Shown piece by piece: positions 1 to 6,812 of a stretch of DNA of 13,078 bases (the stretch's first letter is position 1; each line of letters opens with the position of its first letter). The stretch lies in contig CALBJL010000220.1 in NCBI GenBank assembly GCA_937893485.1, positions 1 through 13,078 on the forward strand. Reading direction: 5' to 3'. The DNA is from an uncultured bacterium. Lineage in GTDB: Bacteria > Bacillota > Clostridia > Lachnospirales > Lachnospiraceae. A model generated the notes under the pieces. The model worked only from the letters and a program-made list of their open reading frames with translations. It searched no databases and was not told the DNA's origin. The translations under genes were made by a program, and so were the position numbers.

Positions 1-1572
1 GATTCTTATCAGCAGGGCGCCATGTCAGAGGATGAGGCGAAGAAGCTGGCGGCAGACGAGATTCGTGAGCTTCGATACGGAGAGAACGGTTATTTCTGGG
101 TTGATCAGTACGATGGAACAAATGTTGTGCTTCTGGGCAGCGATACCGAGGGAACGAACCGTATGGAGACCAAGGATGCAGACGGTTATCAGATGGTCAA
201 AGAGATTATACGTGTCGGGCAGGAGCCGGACGGAGGATATGTGGATTATGTATTTCCGAAGGAGGGGGAGACAGAATCTTCACCGAAGCGCTCTTACAGC
301 AGGGCATTTGAGCCGTTTCAGTGGGTGATTGGAACCGGTAACTACACGGATTTTATTGATGAGGAAATTGCTGCGACGGGTTCACAGTTTAATAACTATG
401 TGACCAACAGCAGAAATCTGTTTATAGGGCTTGCCTTTGGTGTGGAGGCAATTCTGATTGTACTTTTGATTCTGATTACGTTCAGTATCACAAAGCCTCT
501 TCGGAAGAGCCTGAACTATATCAATACGATGGAACAGGGTGACTTTTCGCTGCAGATGGAGCCGGCGCTGTTGAAACGCCGGGATGATTTTGGACAGTTA
601 ACCAGATCACTGGAAGCGATGCGGACAGAATTGTCCACATTGATCGGAGCAGTGAAGAATGAATCATTGCAGATTACTTCCATGGTTCAGGATATTGACG
701 AAAATATCATTTCTCTGGATGAGGAGATAGAAGGAATGTCTGCGACAACCCAGCAGCTGGCTGCGGGCATGCAGGAGACAGCCGCATCCTCGGAGGAGAT
801 CAATGCGATGTCGCATGAGATTGAGGACGCGGCAAAGAGTATTGCCGAGCGTTCGCAGGATGGAGCATCAGAGGCGGATGAGATCCGTCAGCGTGCAGAA
901 AAGGTTCAGACTGACACTGAGGAAAATGATAGGCGGACAAAGAACATTCATGCAGAGATCAATGAAAGCCTGACAAAAGCGCTGCAGGATATCAAGATCG
1001 TAGAACAGATTCGTGTATTGGCGGATTCCATTATGGATATTACAGAGCAGACAAACCTGCTATCGCTCAATGCTTCAATTGAGGCAGCACGTGCCGGTGA
1101 TGCAGGCAAAGGCTTTGCGGTTGTTGCGGATGAGATCCGTGCGCTGGCAGAACAGTCGAAGGATACAGTTACACATATTCAGGAAGTCACCGAAAATGTG
1201 ACACATGCGGTTGACAATCTGGTTGCAGATGCGACAAGACTGTTAGAGTTTGTCGGAACGGATATTGTACATACGCTGGCTGGTTTCTCTGATATGGCAG
1301 ATTCCTATAATACGGATGCATCAAATGTGGATGCCATTGTATCTGATTTTTCAGCTTCTTCACAGCAGCTGCTGGCATCAATCGGTGGCGTGATGGAGGC
1401 GATCAACGGAGTCAACACGGCGGCAACGGAAGGCGCAACAGGAACGACGGATATTGCGCAGAAGACAGCTACAGTGGCTGAACGTGCAGTAGACATACGG
1501 GAAAAAGCGCGTCAGGCGCGTGATGCCGCAGGTGAGCTGCAGGCGAATGTAGATAAGTTTGTTGTATCATAA
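1..1572 (+). CDS. Methyl-accepting chemotaxis protein, 5'-truncated by the window
   Basis: Transmembrane chemoreceptor that senses a ligand outside the cell and controls CheA kinase activity. The reading frame is open from base 1, so the ATG at 22 is probably internal and the first transmembrane helix lies outside the window. Numbering from that ATG, residues 15-110 look like a single Cache domain (GENGYFWV and the WVIGTGNYTD end are typical). A transmembrane helix follows at about 133-155, a HAMP-like linker at about 156-210, and a long coiled-coil signalling domain. The hairpin tip at about 337-390 carries the conserved QTNLLSLNASIEAARAG and GKGFAVVADEIRALAE segments that bind CheA and CheW. 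No CheR-binding pentapeptide is seen at the C-terminus. Class is certain; the ligand is not predictable. Confidence 0.95.
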   Translation, partial: DSYQQGAMSEDEAKKLAADEIRELRYGENGYFWVDQYDGTNVVLLGSDTEGTNRMETKDADGYQMVKEIIRVGQEPDGGYVDYVFPKEGETESSPKRSYSRAFEPFQWVIGTGNYTDFIDEEIAATGSQFNNYVTNSRNLFIGLAFGVEAILIVLLILITFSITKPLRKSLNYINTMEQGDFSLQMEPALLKRRDDFGQLTRSLEAMRTELSTLIGAVKNESLQITSMVQDIDENIISLDEEIEGMSATTQQLAAGMQETAASSEEINAMSHEIEDAAKSIAERSQDGASEADEIRQRAEKVQTDTEENDRRTKNIHAEINESLTKALQDIKIVEQIRVLADSIMDITEQTNLLSLNASIEAARAGDAGKGFAVVADEIRALAEQSKDTVTHIQEVTENVTHAVDNLVADATRLLEFVGTDIVHTLAGFSDMADSYNTDASNVDAIVSDFSASSQQLLASIGGVMEAINGVNTAATEGATGTTDIAQKTATVAERAVDIREKARQARDAAGELQANVDKFVVS

Positions 1573-1612
1573 AGGGTATGATGATAAATAAGGAAAATGG
1601 AGTTATATTGTA

Positions 1613-2968
1613 ATGAAACGTGAATCTTTTAAATCCCGGCTTGGATTTTTGCTCGTGAGTGCGGGATGTGCAATCGGAATCGGAAACGTGTGGCGTTTTC
1701 CCTATGTGGTGGGACAAAACGGTGGTGGATTGTTTGTACTGTTTTACCTGATATTCCTTGTGGCGATGGGACTTCCCGTGCTCACGATGGAGCTGGCAGT
1801 CGGACGCGCCAGCCGCAAAAGTGCGGTGCAGGCATACGAGACATTGGAAAAGCCGGGCAGCAAATGGCATCTGCACGGCTGGGTGGCGATCTTTGGCTGC
1901 TACGTGCTGATGATGTATTACACGACAGTTTCCGGCTGGATGCTCACTTATTTTTATAAGTTTCTGACAGGAACCTTTCAGACAGGGATGGATGCCGATA
2001 CAGTGGGATCGGTGTTCACGGATCTGCTGGCAGACCCTTTGCAGATGGGTTTCTGGATGGTCGTGACTGTGCTTGCGGGATTTCTCGTGTGCAGCCGGGG
2101 TCTTCAGAACGGACTGGAAAAAGTCAGCAAGATCATGATGAGCGCGCTGCTTGTATTGATCATTGTACTTGCGGTTCACAGCTTTACGCTGTCCGGTGCC
2201 GGAGCGGGTGTTTCCTTTTATCTCGTGCCGAACGTGGATACCGTGCGTGAGGTCGGAATCGGCAATGTGATCGCAGCCGCGATGAACCAGTCATTTTTCA
2301 CGCTGAGTCTCGGCGTTGCGGCGATGGAGATTTTTGGCAGCTATATGGACAGGGAGCATTCGCTGGCGGGAGAGGGCGCGCGGATCTGTGCGCTGGATAC
2401 GTTCGTGGCGATCATGTCAGGACTGATTATTTTTCCGGCATGCTTCAGCTACGGAGTGGAAGTTACCGCGGGACCGAAGCTGATCTTTGTCACGCTGCCG
2501 AATGTATTTGTCAATATGGAGGGTGGCAGGCTGTGGGGCACGCTGTTTTTCCTGTTTATGACGTTTGCGAGCTTTTCTACGATCATTGCGGTATTTGAAA
2601 ATATTATGTCGTTTTGTATGGATACGTTTGGCTGGAGCAGAAATAAGACGGCGATCATCAACTGTGTCATTATCCTGATCGCGAGCCTGCCTTGCGTGCT
2701 CGGCTATAACGTGTGGAGTGATCTGCATCTGATCGGCGGTCGTGATGTGCTCGACAGCGAGGATTTTATTGTAAGTAACCTGCTGCTCCCGATTGGTTCG
2801 CTGATCTATCTGCTGTTCTGCGTGACCAAATTCGGATGGGGCTTTGACCGCTATATTGAGGAGGCAAATACCGGATCGGGTCTGAAACTGGCAAAGTGGC
2901 TCAAGCCGTATTTCCAGTTTGTTTTGCCGCTGCTGATTTTGATTATTCTCATTCAGGGATTGGTGTAG
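1613..2968 (+). CDS. Sodium-dependent transporter, neurotransmitter:sodium symporter (NSS/SNF) family
   Basis: Integral membrane Na+-coupled symporter of the LeuT/MhsT fold; characterised bacterial members take up amino acids. The 451 aa length fits the bacterial family (about 440-510 aa). TM1 contains the unwound ion and substrate site, IGIGNVWRFPYVVGQNGGG (residues 21-39), followed by the ELAVGR loop (60-65). The TM6 region shows NQSFFTLSLGVAAMEIFGSY, the second unwound segment. About 11-12 hydrophobic helices are visible, ending in LPLLILIILIQGLV. A GGAG-type ribosome binding site lies at about 1597-1600. It starts 40 bases after the chemoreceptor with no clear terminator between them, so cotranscription is possible. 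Substrate is unknown; an amino acid is the family expectation. Confidence 0.93.
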   Translation: MKRESFKSRLGFLLVSAGCAIGIGNVWRFPYVVGQNGGGLFVLFYLIFLVAMGLPVLTMELAVGRASRKSAVQAYETLEKPGSKWHLHGWVAIFGCYVLMMYYTTVSGWMLTYFYKFLTGTFQTGMDADTVGSVFTDLLADPLQMGFWMVVTVLAGFLVCSRGLQNGLEKVSKIMMSALLVLIIVLAVHSFTLSGAGAGVSFYLVPNVDTVREVGIGNVIAAAMNQSFFTLSLGVAAMEIFGSYMDREHSLAGEGARICALDTFVAIMSGLIIFPACFSYGVEVTAGPKLIFVTLPNVFVNMEGGRLWGTLFFLFMTFASFSTIIAVFENIMSFCMDTFGWSRNKTAIINCVIILIASLPCVLGYNVWSDLHLIGGRDVLDSEDFIVSNLLLPIGSLIYLLFCVTKFGWGFDRYIEEANTGSGLKLAKWLKPYFQFVLPLLILIILIQGLV

Positions 2969-2978
2969 GAAAAAAGAA

Positions 2979-2999
2979 AGACCTGCGCGTGGCAGGTCT
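2979..2999 (+). terminator. Hairpin after the NSS transporter, weak terminator candidate
   Basis: AGACCTGC pairs with GCAGGTCT around a 5-base GCGTG loop, starting about 10 bases after the transporter stop. The 3' side is CTCTCTAG rather than a T run, so termination on the + strand is doubtful. On the opposite strand the hairpin would be followed by CTTTCTTTTTT, but no - strand gene reads into it. Confidence 0.4.
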
Positions 3000-3015
3000 C
3001 TCTCTAGGGGAGGAT

Positions 3016-3119
3016 AAAGTATTTTTGTATCTTTCGCACAACCGAAGCCTTGGGGGTAACAAATGCTCCGGTTAATCGTAGTATATCCGGTTTTTCGGGT
3101 GTTATACAAAAAATACTTT
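3016..3119. repeat. Long imperfect inverted repeat with a nested hairpin
   Basis: The left arm AAAGTATTTTTGTAT (3016-3030) is complementary to ATACAAAAAATACTTT (3104-3119) except for one extra A, giving 15 paired bases around a 73-base interior. Inside, AACCGAAGC (3040-3048) pairs with GCTCCGGTT (3065-3073) with one mismatch. The right arm overlaps the -35 box of the next promoter. It could be a structured untranslated RNA, a compact terminator region, a relic of a small inverted-repeat element, or a protein-binding site. Nothing in the sequence decides between these. Confidence 0.45.
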
Positions 3120-3146
3120 GAAAAATATATGCATATGAGTTATACT
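3118..3146 (+). promoter_or_regulatory. Sigma-A type promoter for the SEC-C protein gene
   Basis: TTGAAA (3118-3123) and TATACT (3141-3146) are separated by exactly 17 bases, close to the vegetative consensus. Initiation is expected near 3153, leaving a leader of about 48 bases. Confidence 0.75.
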
Positions 3147-3200
3147 ATGTAGGTGCACACAGATTGTGCCGAAATTATTTTACTAAAGGACGGATGAATT

Positions 3201-3710
3201 ATGGCATTATTACAGGAATGGCAGAAGATTGCCTATAATGAAAAAGCAGACAAGGGAAAGCTCCAGAGATTCTGGAACAATTATTTCTTATTAGAAAAAG
3301 GTATCTACGAGCAGCTTCTTAACAATCCGGACGAGAAGGTCGAGGGTACGGTCAAGGAGCTCGCAGAGAAATATCAGATCAGTGTCATGGAGATGACCGG
3401 TTTCCTCGATGGCATCAATGAATCACTCGTAGAGGCGAACCCGATAGAGACAATGGAGGAGGATACAAAGGTCAACCTCATTTTCGATAAGGAAAAGCTC
3501 TACAAGAACATGGTAGATGCCAAGGCTGACTGGCTGTACGAACTGCCGCAGTGGGACGAGATCTTTGATGCAGAGAAGAAAAAGGAACTGTACTTAGAGC
3601 AGAAAAAGTCAGGCACGATCCGCCGGGAGGGAAAGAAGATCGGCAGAAACGATCCGTGTCCCTGCGGAAGCGGCAAGAAATATAAGCAGTGCTGCGGAAA
3701 AAATGCTTAA
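3201..3710 (+). CDS. SEC-C metal-binding motif protein
   Basis: A 169 aa soluble protein whose last 23 residues form a SEC-C zinc-binding motif: IGRNDPCPCGSGKKYKQCC, with cysteines 153, 155, 164 and 165 as likely ligands. The same motif ends SecA in many bacteria, where it contacts SecB or the ribosome, but it also occurs in unrelated proteins of unknown role. The first 140 residues are predicted helical and charged (KELAEKYQISVMEMTGFLDGINESL) and carry no motif I can name. Start is supported by AAAGGACGG a few bases upstream of the ATG. It has its own promoter and seems monocistronic, because the thrS-region promoter begins right after it. Molecular function is unknown. Confidence 0.88.
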   Translation: MALLQEWQKIAYNEKADKGKLQRFWNNYFLLEKGIYEQLLNNPDEKVEGTVKELAEKYQISVMEMTGFLDGINESLVEANPIETMEEDTKVNLIFDKEKLYKNMVDAKADWLYELPQWDEIFDAEKKKELYLEQKKSGTIRREGKKIGRNDPCPCGSGKKYKQCCGKNA

Positions 3711-3747
3711 AAACGCGTTATTGTATAAAATAAGTACACGAATTTAC

Positions 3748-3776
3748 TTTACATGATGCAGGAAAAGCGTTAGAAT
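3748..3776 (+). promoter_or_regulatory. Sigma-A type promoter for the T-box / thrS transcript
   Basis: TTTACA (3748-3753) and TAGAAT (3771-3776) are 17 bases apart. Transcription would begin near 3783, about 30 bases before the T-box stem I, which is a plausible arrangement. Confidence 0.65.
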
Positions 3777-3810
3777 GTCTAATCATAATCAATACGAAAT
3801 ATGTATAACA

Positions 3811-3966
3811 CGATGAAGAGACTAACCAACTCTGAGTGCCCCTAATGCGGGCCGGTGATACCGTTATCATCACAAAAGTGACCGGGACAGCATATTGTCC
3901 GGTAACTGGGGTGGAACCGCGAGCAATCGTCCCCGGTGTCAGTGATCTGACGCCGGGGATTTTTAT
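3811..3966 (+). promoter_or_regulatory. T-box riboswitch, threonine type (ACC specifier)
   Basis: The T-box core TGGGGTGGAACCGCG (3907-3921) is directly visible. Stem I is closed by GATGA (3812-3816) with TCATC (3867-3871). Its 3' internal loop contains ACC at 3860-3862, a threonine codon matching thrS downstream. Stem III is ACCGGGACA (3881-3889) with TGTCCGGT (3896-3903) and one bulged G. In the antiterminator, CTGGGG (3906-3911) pairs with CCCCGG (3931-3936), exposing TGGA (3912-3915) to the NCCA end of uncharged tRNA. The competing terminator reuses 3931-3936. Uncharged tRNA-Thr should therefore raise expression of the downstream genes. Stem I is short, with an upper hairpin GCCC/GGGC (3838-3841/3849-3852). 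Confidence 0.92.
3931..3966 (+). terminator. T-box-controlled intrinsic terminator
   Basis: CCCCGGTGTCAG (3931-3942) pairs over 12 positions, one of them G-U, with CTGACGCCGGGG (3947-3958) around a TGAT loop. It is followed by ATTTTTATGTTT. Its 5' arm overlaps the 3' strand of the antiterminator, as expected for a T-box switch. Confidence 0.93.
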
Positions 3967-3992
3967 GTTTCTGTGAGAAAGGAGAAAAATAT

Positions 3993-4250
3993 ATGAAGGT
4001 GCTGGTGAAACTGGTGACAAAGCTGATTCCGAACATCGGAAAAGCAGTGAAGAAGTTCTGGGATTCTCTGGATGAGGTTACGATGATCTCCAAACGGGAA
4101 TTATTTTTAGAGATTGTGGCGACCGCCTTGGCGGGTATTGTGCTTGGTATACTTCTGACACCGAAAAAATCGGTTACGATCGGCAGCCATAATTCCGGAA
4201 ACGGCTGCTATTGCGGAAACGGAAAAACGCCGGATGAAGATGAAAAATAA
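3993..4250 (+). CDS. Small single-span membrane protein of unknown function
   Basis: An 85 aa protein I do not recognise. Residues 1-25 are basic and amphipathic (MKVLVKLVTKLIPNIGKAVKK). Residues about 37-56 form one hydrophobic helix with small residues (LFLEIVATALAGIVLGILL). The tail is hydrophilic and Gly/Ser-rich with a CYC pair (C72, C74) and ends acidic (DEDEK). A clear AAAGGAG ribosome binding site lies just upstream of the ATG, which supports expression. It sits 27 bases after the T-box terminator and 35 bases before thrS, so it should be induced with thrS on threonine starvation. It might be a small membrane regulator or a cell-envelope protein. There is no evidence for a specific role, nor for it being a leader peptide. 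Confidence 0.75.
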   Translation: MKVLVKLVTKLIPNIGKAVKKFWDSLDEVTMISKRELFLEIVATALAGIVLGILLTPKKSVTIGSHNSGNGCYCGNGKTPDEDEK

Positions 4251-4285
4251 ACATATGATAAGAAAGAGAATAAAGGAGAATTGAC

Positions 4286-6247
4286 ATGAAAATCACATTA
4301 AAAGATGGTTCCGTAAAGGAATACGATCAGGCAAAATCAGTGTATGAGATCGCACAGGATATCAGTGAGGGACTGGCACGTGTGGCATGTGCCGGAGAGG
4401 TAAACGGCGAGGTCGTTGACCTGCGTACCGAGATCAGTGAGGACTGCGAGTTGAATATTGTGACCGCAAGTGATCCGGAAGGTCTGCGTGTCATCCGCCA
4501 TACCGCTTCACATGTGCTGGCAGAGGCTGTCAAGCGTCTGTTCCCTGATGCGAAAATTACGATCGGACCTGCAATCGACGATGGATTTTATTATGATTTT
4601 GACCATGCGCCGTTCTCAAGAGAGGATCTTGACAACTTAGAGGCAGAAATGAAAAAGATCATCAAGGAAGGCCATGAGATCAAACGCTTTACACTGCCGC
4701 GGGCAGAGGCGGTCAAGTTTATGCAGGAGAAAGGCGAGCCTTACAAGGTAGAATTGATCGAGGATCTGCCGGAGGATGCCGAGATCAGCTTTTACGATCA
4801 GGGCGGATTTGTCGATCTGTGTGCAGGACCGCATCTGATGAGTACCAAGGGTGTCAAGGCTTACAAGCTGATTTCTTCTTCTATGGCTTACTGGCGGGGC
4901 GATTCCAATAAGGCACGCCTGCAGCGTATTTATGGTACTGCATTTAATAAGAAGGACGAATTGAAGGAGCATCTTGCAAAGCTGGAGGATGCGAAGATGC
5001 GTGACCACAATAAGCTCGGACGCGAGATGGGTCTGTTTACGACGGTTGATGTCATCGGACAGGGACTCCCGCTGTTTACACCGAAGGGAACCAAGATGAT
5101 CATGAAGCTGCAGCGCTGGATGGAGGATCTCGAGGATAACGAGTGGGGTTATGTGAGAACACGTACACCGCTGATGGCGAAATCTGACCTATATAAGATC
5201 TCCGGACACTGGGATCATTACATGGACGGCATGTTTATTTTAAATAAGGATTCTGATGATAAAGAGACGATGGCTCTGCGTCCGATGACCTGTCCGTTCC
5301 AGTATTATGTATATATGAATGAACAGCATTCCTACAGAGATCTGCCTTACCGTATGGCAGAGACTTCTACGCTGTTCCGCAATGAGGATTCCGGTGAGAT
5401 GCATGGACTGACCCGTGTCAGACAGTTTACGATCACAGAGGCTCATATCATCCTGCGCCCGGATCAGGCAGAGGAAGAACTGACCAGATGTACAGAGCTG
5501 TGCCACTATGTCATGAAAACGCTCGGAATCGACGGAGATGTTACTTTCCGTCTGTCCAAGTGGGATCCGGACAATAAAGAAAAATATCTCGGCGATGAGG
5601 AATACTGGAACAGCACCCAGCAGTATCTGCGCGATGTCATGAATGAGAACCATATTCCGTTTACCGAGGCTGACGGCGAGGCTGCATTCTACGGTCCGAA
5701 GATCGATATCCAGGCGAAGAATGTCTACGGAAAAGAAGATACGATGGTAACGATCCAGCTCGACTGCGCAAGTGCAGAGAAGTTCGGTATGTACTATATC
5801 GATGAGAAGGGTGAGAAGGTGCTGCCATGGATTATCCACCGTACATCCATGGGATGCTACGAGCGTACACTGGCATGGCTCATCGAGCATTATGCAGGAA
5901 AGTTCCCGACATGGCTGTGTCCGGAGCAGGTGCGTGTACTTCCGATTTCCGATAAGTATCTGGATTATGCAAATAAAGTTGCCGCAGAGCTCAAGAAAAA
6001 CCATGTCGATGTCACAGTTGACAGCCGTTCCGAGAAGATCGGCTACAAGATCCGTGAGGCGAGACTGGACAAGCTGCCGTATATGCTTGTTGTCGGACAG
6101 CAGGAGGAAGCAGACGGTGCGGTATCTGTCAGAAGCCGTTTCGCAGGCGATGAGGGCGTAAAGCCGCTGGCAGCATTTATCGATCAGATCTGCGAGGAAA
6201 TCCGTACAAAGGAAATCCGCGAAGAGGTCGAGCAGGAACAAAAATAA
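4286..6247 (+). CDS. thrS: Threonyl-tRNA synthetase
   Basis: Class II synthetase that charges tRNA-Thr with threonine in the cytoplasm. At 653 aa it is full length. An N-terminal TGS domain occupies about 1-62. The editing domain carries the zinc-like HxxxH (H72, H76) and C179/H183 set that removes mischarged serine. The catalytic core has motif 2 (TLFRNEDSGEMHGLTRVRQF, 362-381) and motif 3 (HRTSMGCYERTLAWLIEHYAG, 518-538). The catalytic zinc ligands are C336, H387 and H518. The C-terminal anticodon-binding domain follows from about 547. The start is supported by AAAGGAG. Expression is controlled by the T-box upstream, with the small membrane protein gene lying between. No clear intrinsic terminator is seen right after the stop. 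Confidence 0.98.
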   Translation: MKITLKDGSVKEYDQAKSVYEIAQDISEGLARVACAGEVNGEVVDLRTEISEDCELNIVTASDPEGLRVIRHTASHVLAEAVKRLFPDAKITIGPAIDDGFYYDFDHAPFSREDLDNLEAEMKKIIKEGHEIKRFTLPRAEAVKFMQEKGEPYKVELIEDLPEDAEISFYDQGGFVDLCAGPHLMSTKGVKAYKLISSSMAYWRGDSNKARLQRIYGTAFNKKDELKEHLAKLEDAKMRDHNKLGREMGLFTTVDVIGQGLPLFTPKGTKMIMKLQRWMEDLEDNEWGYVRTRTPLMAKSDLYKISGHWDHYMDGMFILNKDSDDKETMALRPMTCPFQYYVYMNEQHSYRDLPYRMAETSTLFRNEDSGEMHGLTRVRQFTITEAHIILRPDQAEEELTRCTELCHYVMKTLGIDGDVTFRLSKWDPDNKEKYLGDEEYWNSTQQYLRDVMNENHIPFTEADGEAAFYGPKIDIQAKNVYGKEDTMVTIQLDCASAEKFGMYYIDEKGEKVLPWIIHRTSMGCYERTLAWLIEHYAGKFPTWLCPEQVRVLPISDKYLDYANKVAAELKKNHVDVTVDSRSEKIGYKIREARLDKLPYMLVVGQQEEADGAVSVRSRFAGDEGVKPLAAFIDQICEEIRTKEIREEVEQEQK

Positions 6248-6332
6248 TCGCATAAATTTTCTCACATAGATCATACTAATCGTGCACAGGATATGTGTAT
6301 GGACTATGATATATGGAAAGGAATGAGCGATC

Positions 6333-6650
6333 ATGACAAAGTTAGACTGTAACGTTTCAAACTGTATGTATAATGCAGACAAAAAGTGTTCCAAGAATGA
6401 TATTCTGGTAGACGGCAGCGAGGCGTCCATGCCGCACGAGACCTGTTGTTCAAGCTTCCGCGAGCAGGGCTGCAACTGCAGTAAAAATGCGGTAGGCGAG
6501 CCGAAGACCTCACTGGATGTCCGGTGTAAGGCAACGAACTGCACTTTTAACAACAATGAGAAGTGTCAGGCAGACCATATCGGTATCAGCGGTGTGAATG
6601 CGTGCGTTGTCGCAGAGACAGAGTGCGCAAGCTTCCGCTGCAAGCAGTAG
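6333..6650 (+). CDS. DUF1540 protein with two cysteine modules
   Basis: A 105 aa cysteine-rich protein with 13 cysteines, no signal peptide and no membrane span. It is a tandem duplication of one module: C6-x4-C11-x7-C19 ending in CSSF (C39), then C65-x4-C70-x7-C78 ending in CASF (C98). This matches the DUF1540 family, short metal-binding-like proteins frequent in Clostridia and of unknown function. The linker holds an extra pair, C47 and C49. The start follows AAAGGAATGAG. The gene lies between thrS and lgt and has no evident functional link to either. Zinc or other metal binding is an inference from the cysteine spacing. Confidence 0.88.
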   Translation: MTKLDCNVSNCMYNADKKCSKNDILVDGSEASMPHETCCSSFREQGCNCSKNAVGEPKTSLDVRCKATNCTFNNNEKCQADHIGISGVNACVVAETECASFRCKQ

Positions 6651-6672
6651 GAACACGGCACAGACGATGCAT

Positions 6673-6701
6673 CCCCCGTGTCTATAAAACAGATGCGGGG
6701 G
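6673..6701 (+). other. GC-rich hairpin in the DUF1540-lgt gap
   Basis: CCCCCG (6673-6678) pairs with CGGGGG (6696-6701), and TCT/AGA extend the stem inside. No T run follows, so it is a poor intrinsic terminator. ATGCAT occurs at 6667, 6714 and 6758, so the first two copies could close the hairpin further out. No promoter for lgt is convincing in this 162-base gap. Confidence 0.35.
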
Positions 6702-6812
6702 AACTTCGTTACCATGCATCCGAAGAAGCTGCAACAGGGTTGTGCAGGTATGGGGACATGCATGCAGAATGGCGTATTTTAATGGAAAACAATGGAAAAA
6801 GGGTAGAAACGT

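Noticed and set aside
1565..1583. Small hairpin ATCATA/TATGAT over the chemoreceptor stop codon as terminator or promoter
   Set aside because: Only six AT-rich pairs without a T run, and TATGAT has no -35 at proper spacing.
1469..2179. A 236-codon - strand frame opposite the chemoreceptor and transporter genes
   Set aside because: It overlaps two well-supported genes, is very rich in histidine and has no family features. Treated as a shadow.
2979..2999. Strong intrinsic terminator after the NSS transporter
   Set aside because: The hairpin is real but is followed by CTCTCTAG rather than a T run, so it is kept only as a weak candidate.
3718..4093. Two - strand frames across the T-box leader
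   Set aside because: They are antisense to a structured riboswitch and a supported small gene, and show no protein features.
5240..6556. A 438-codon frame on the - strand opposite thrS
   Set aside because: It lies entirely opposite thrS and the DUF1540 gene, and its translation has no recognisable domain. It is explained as an antisense shadow of codon bias.
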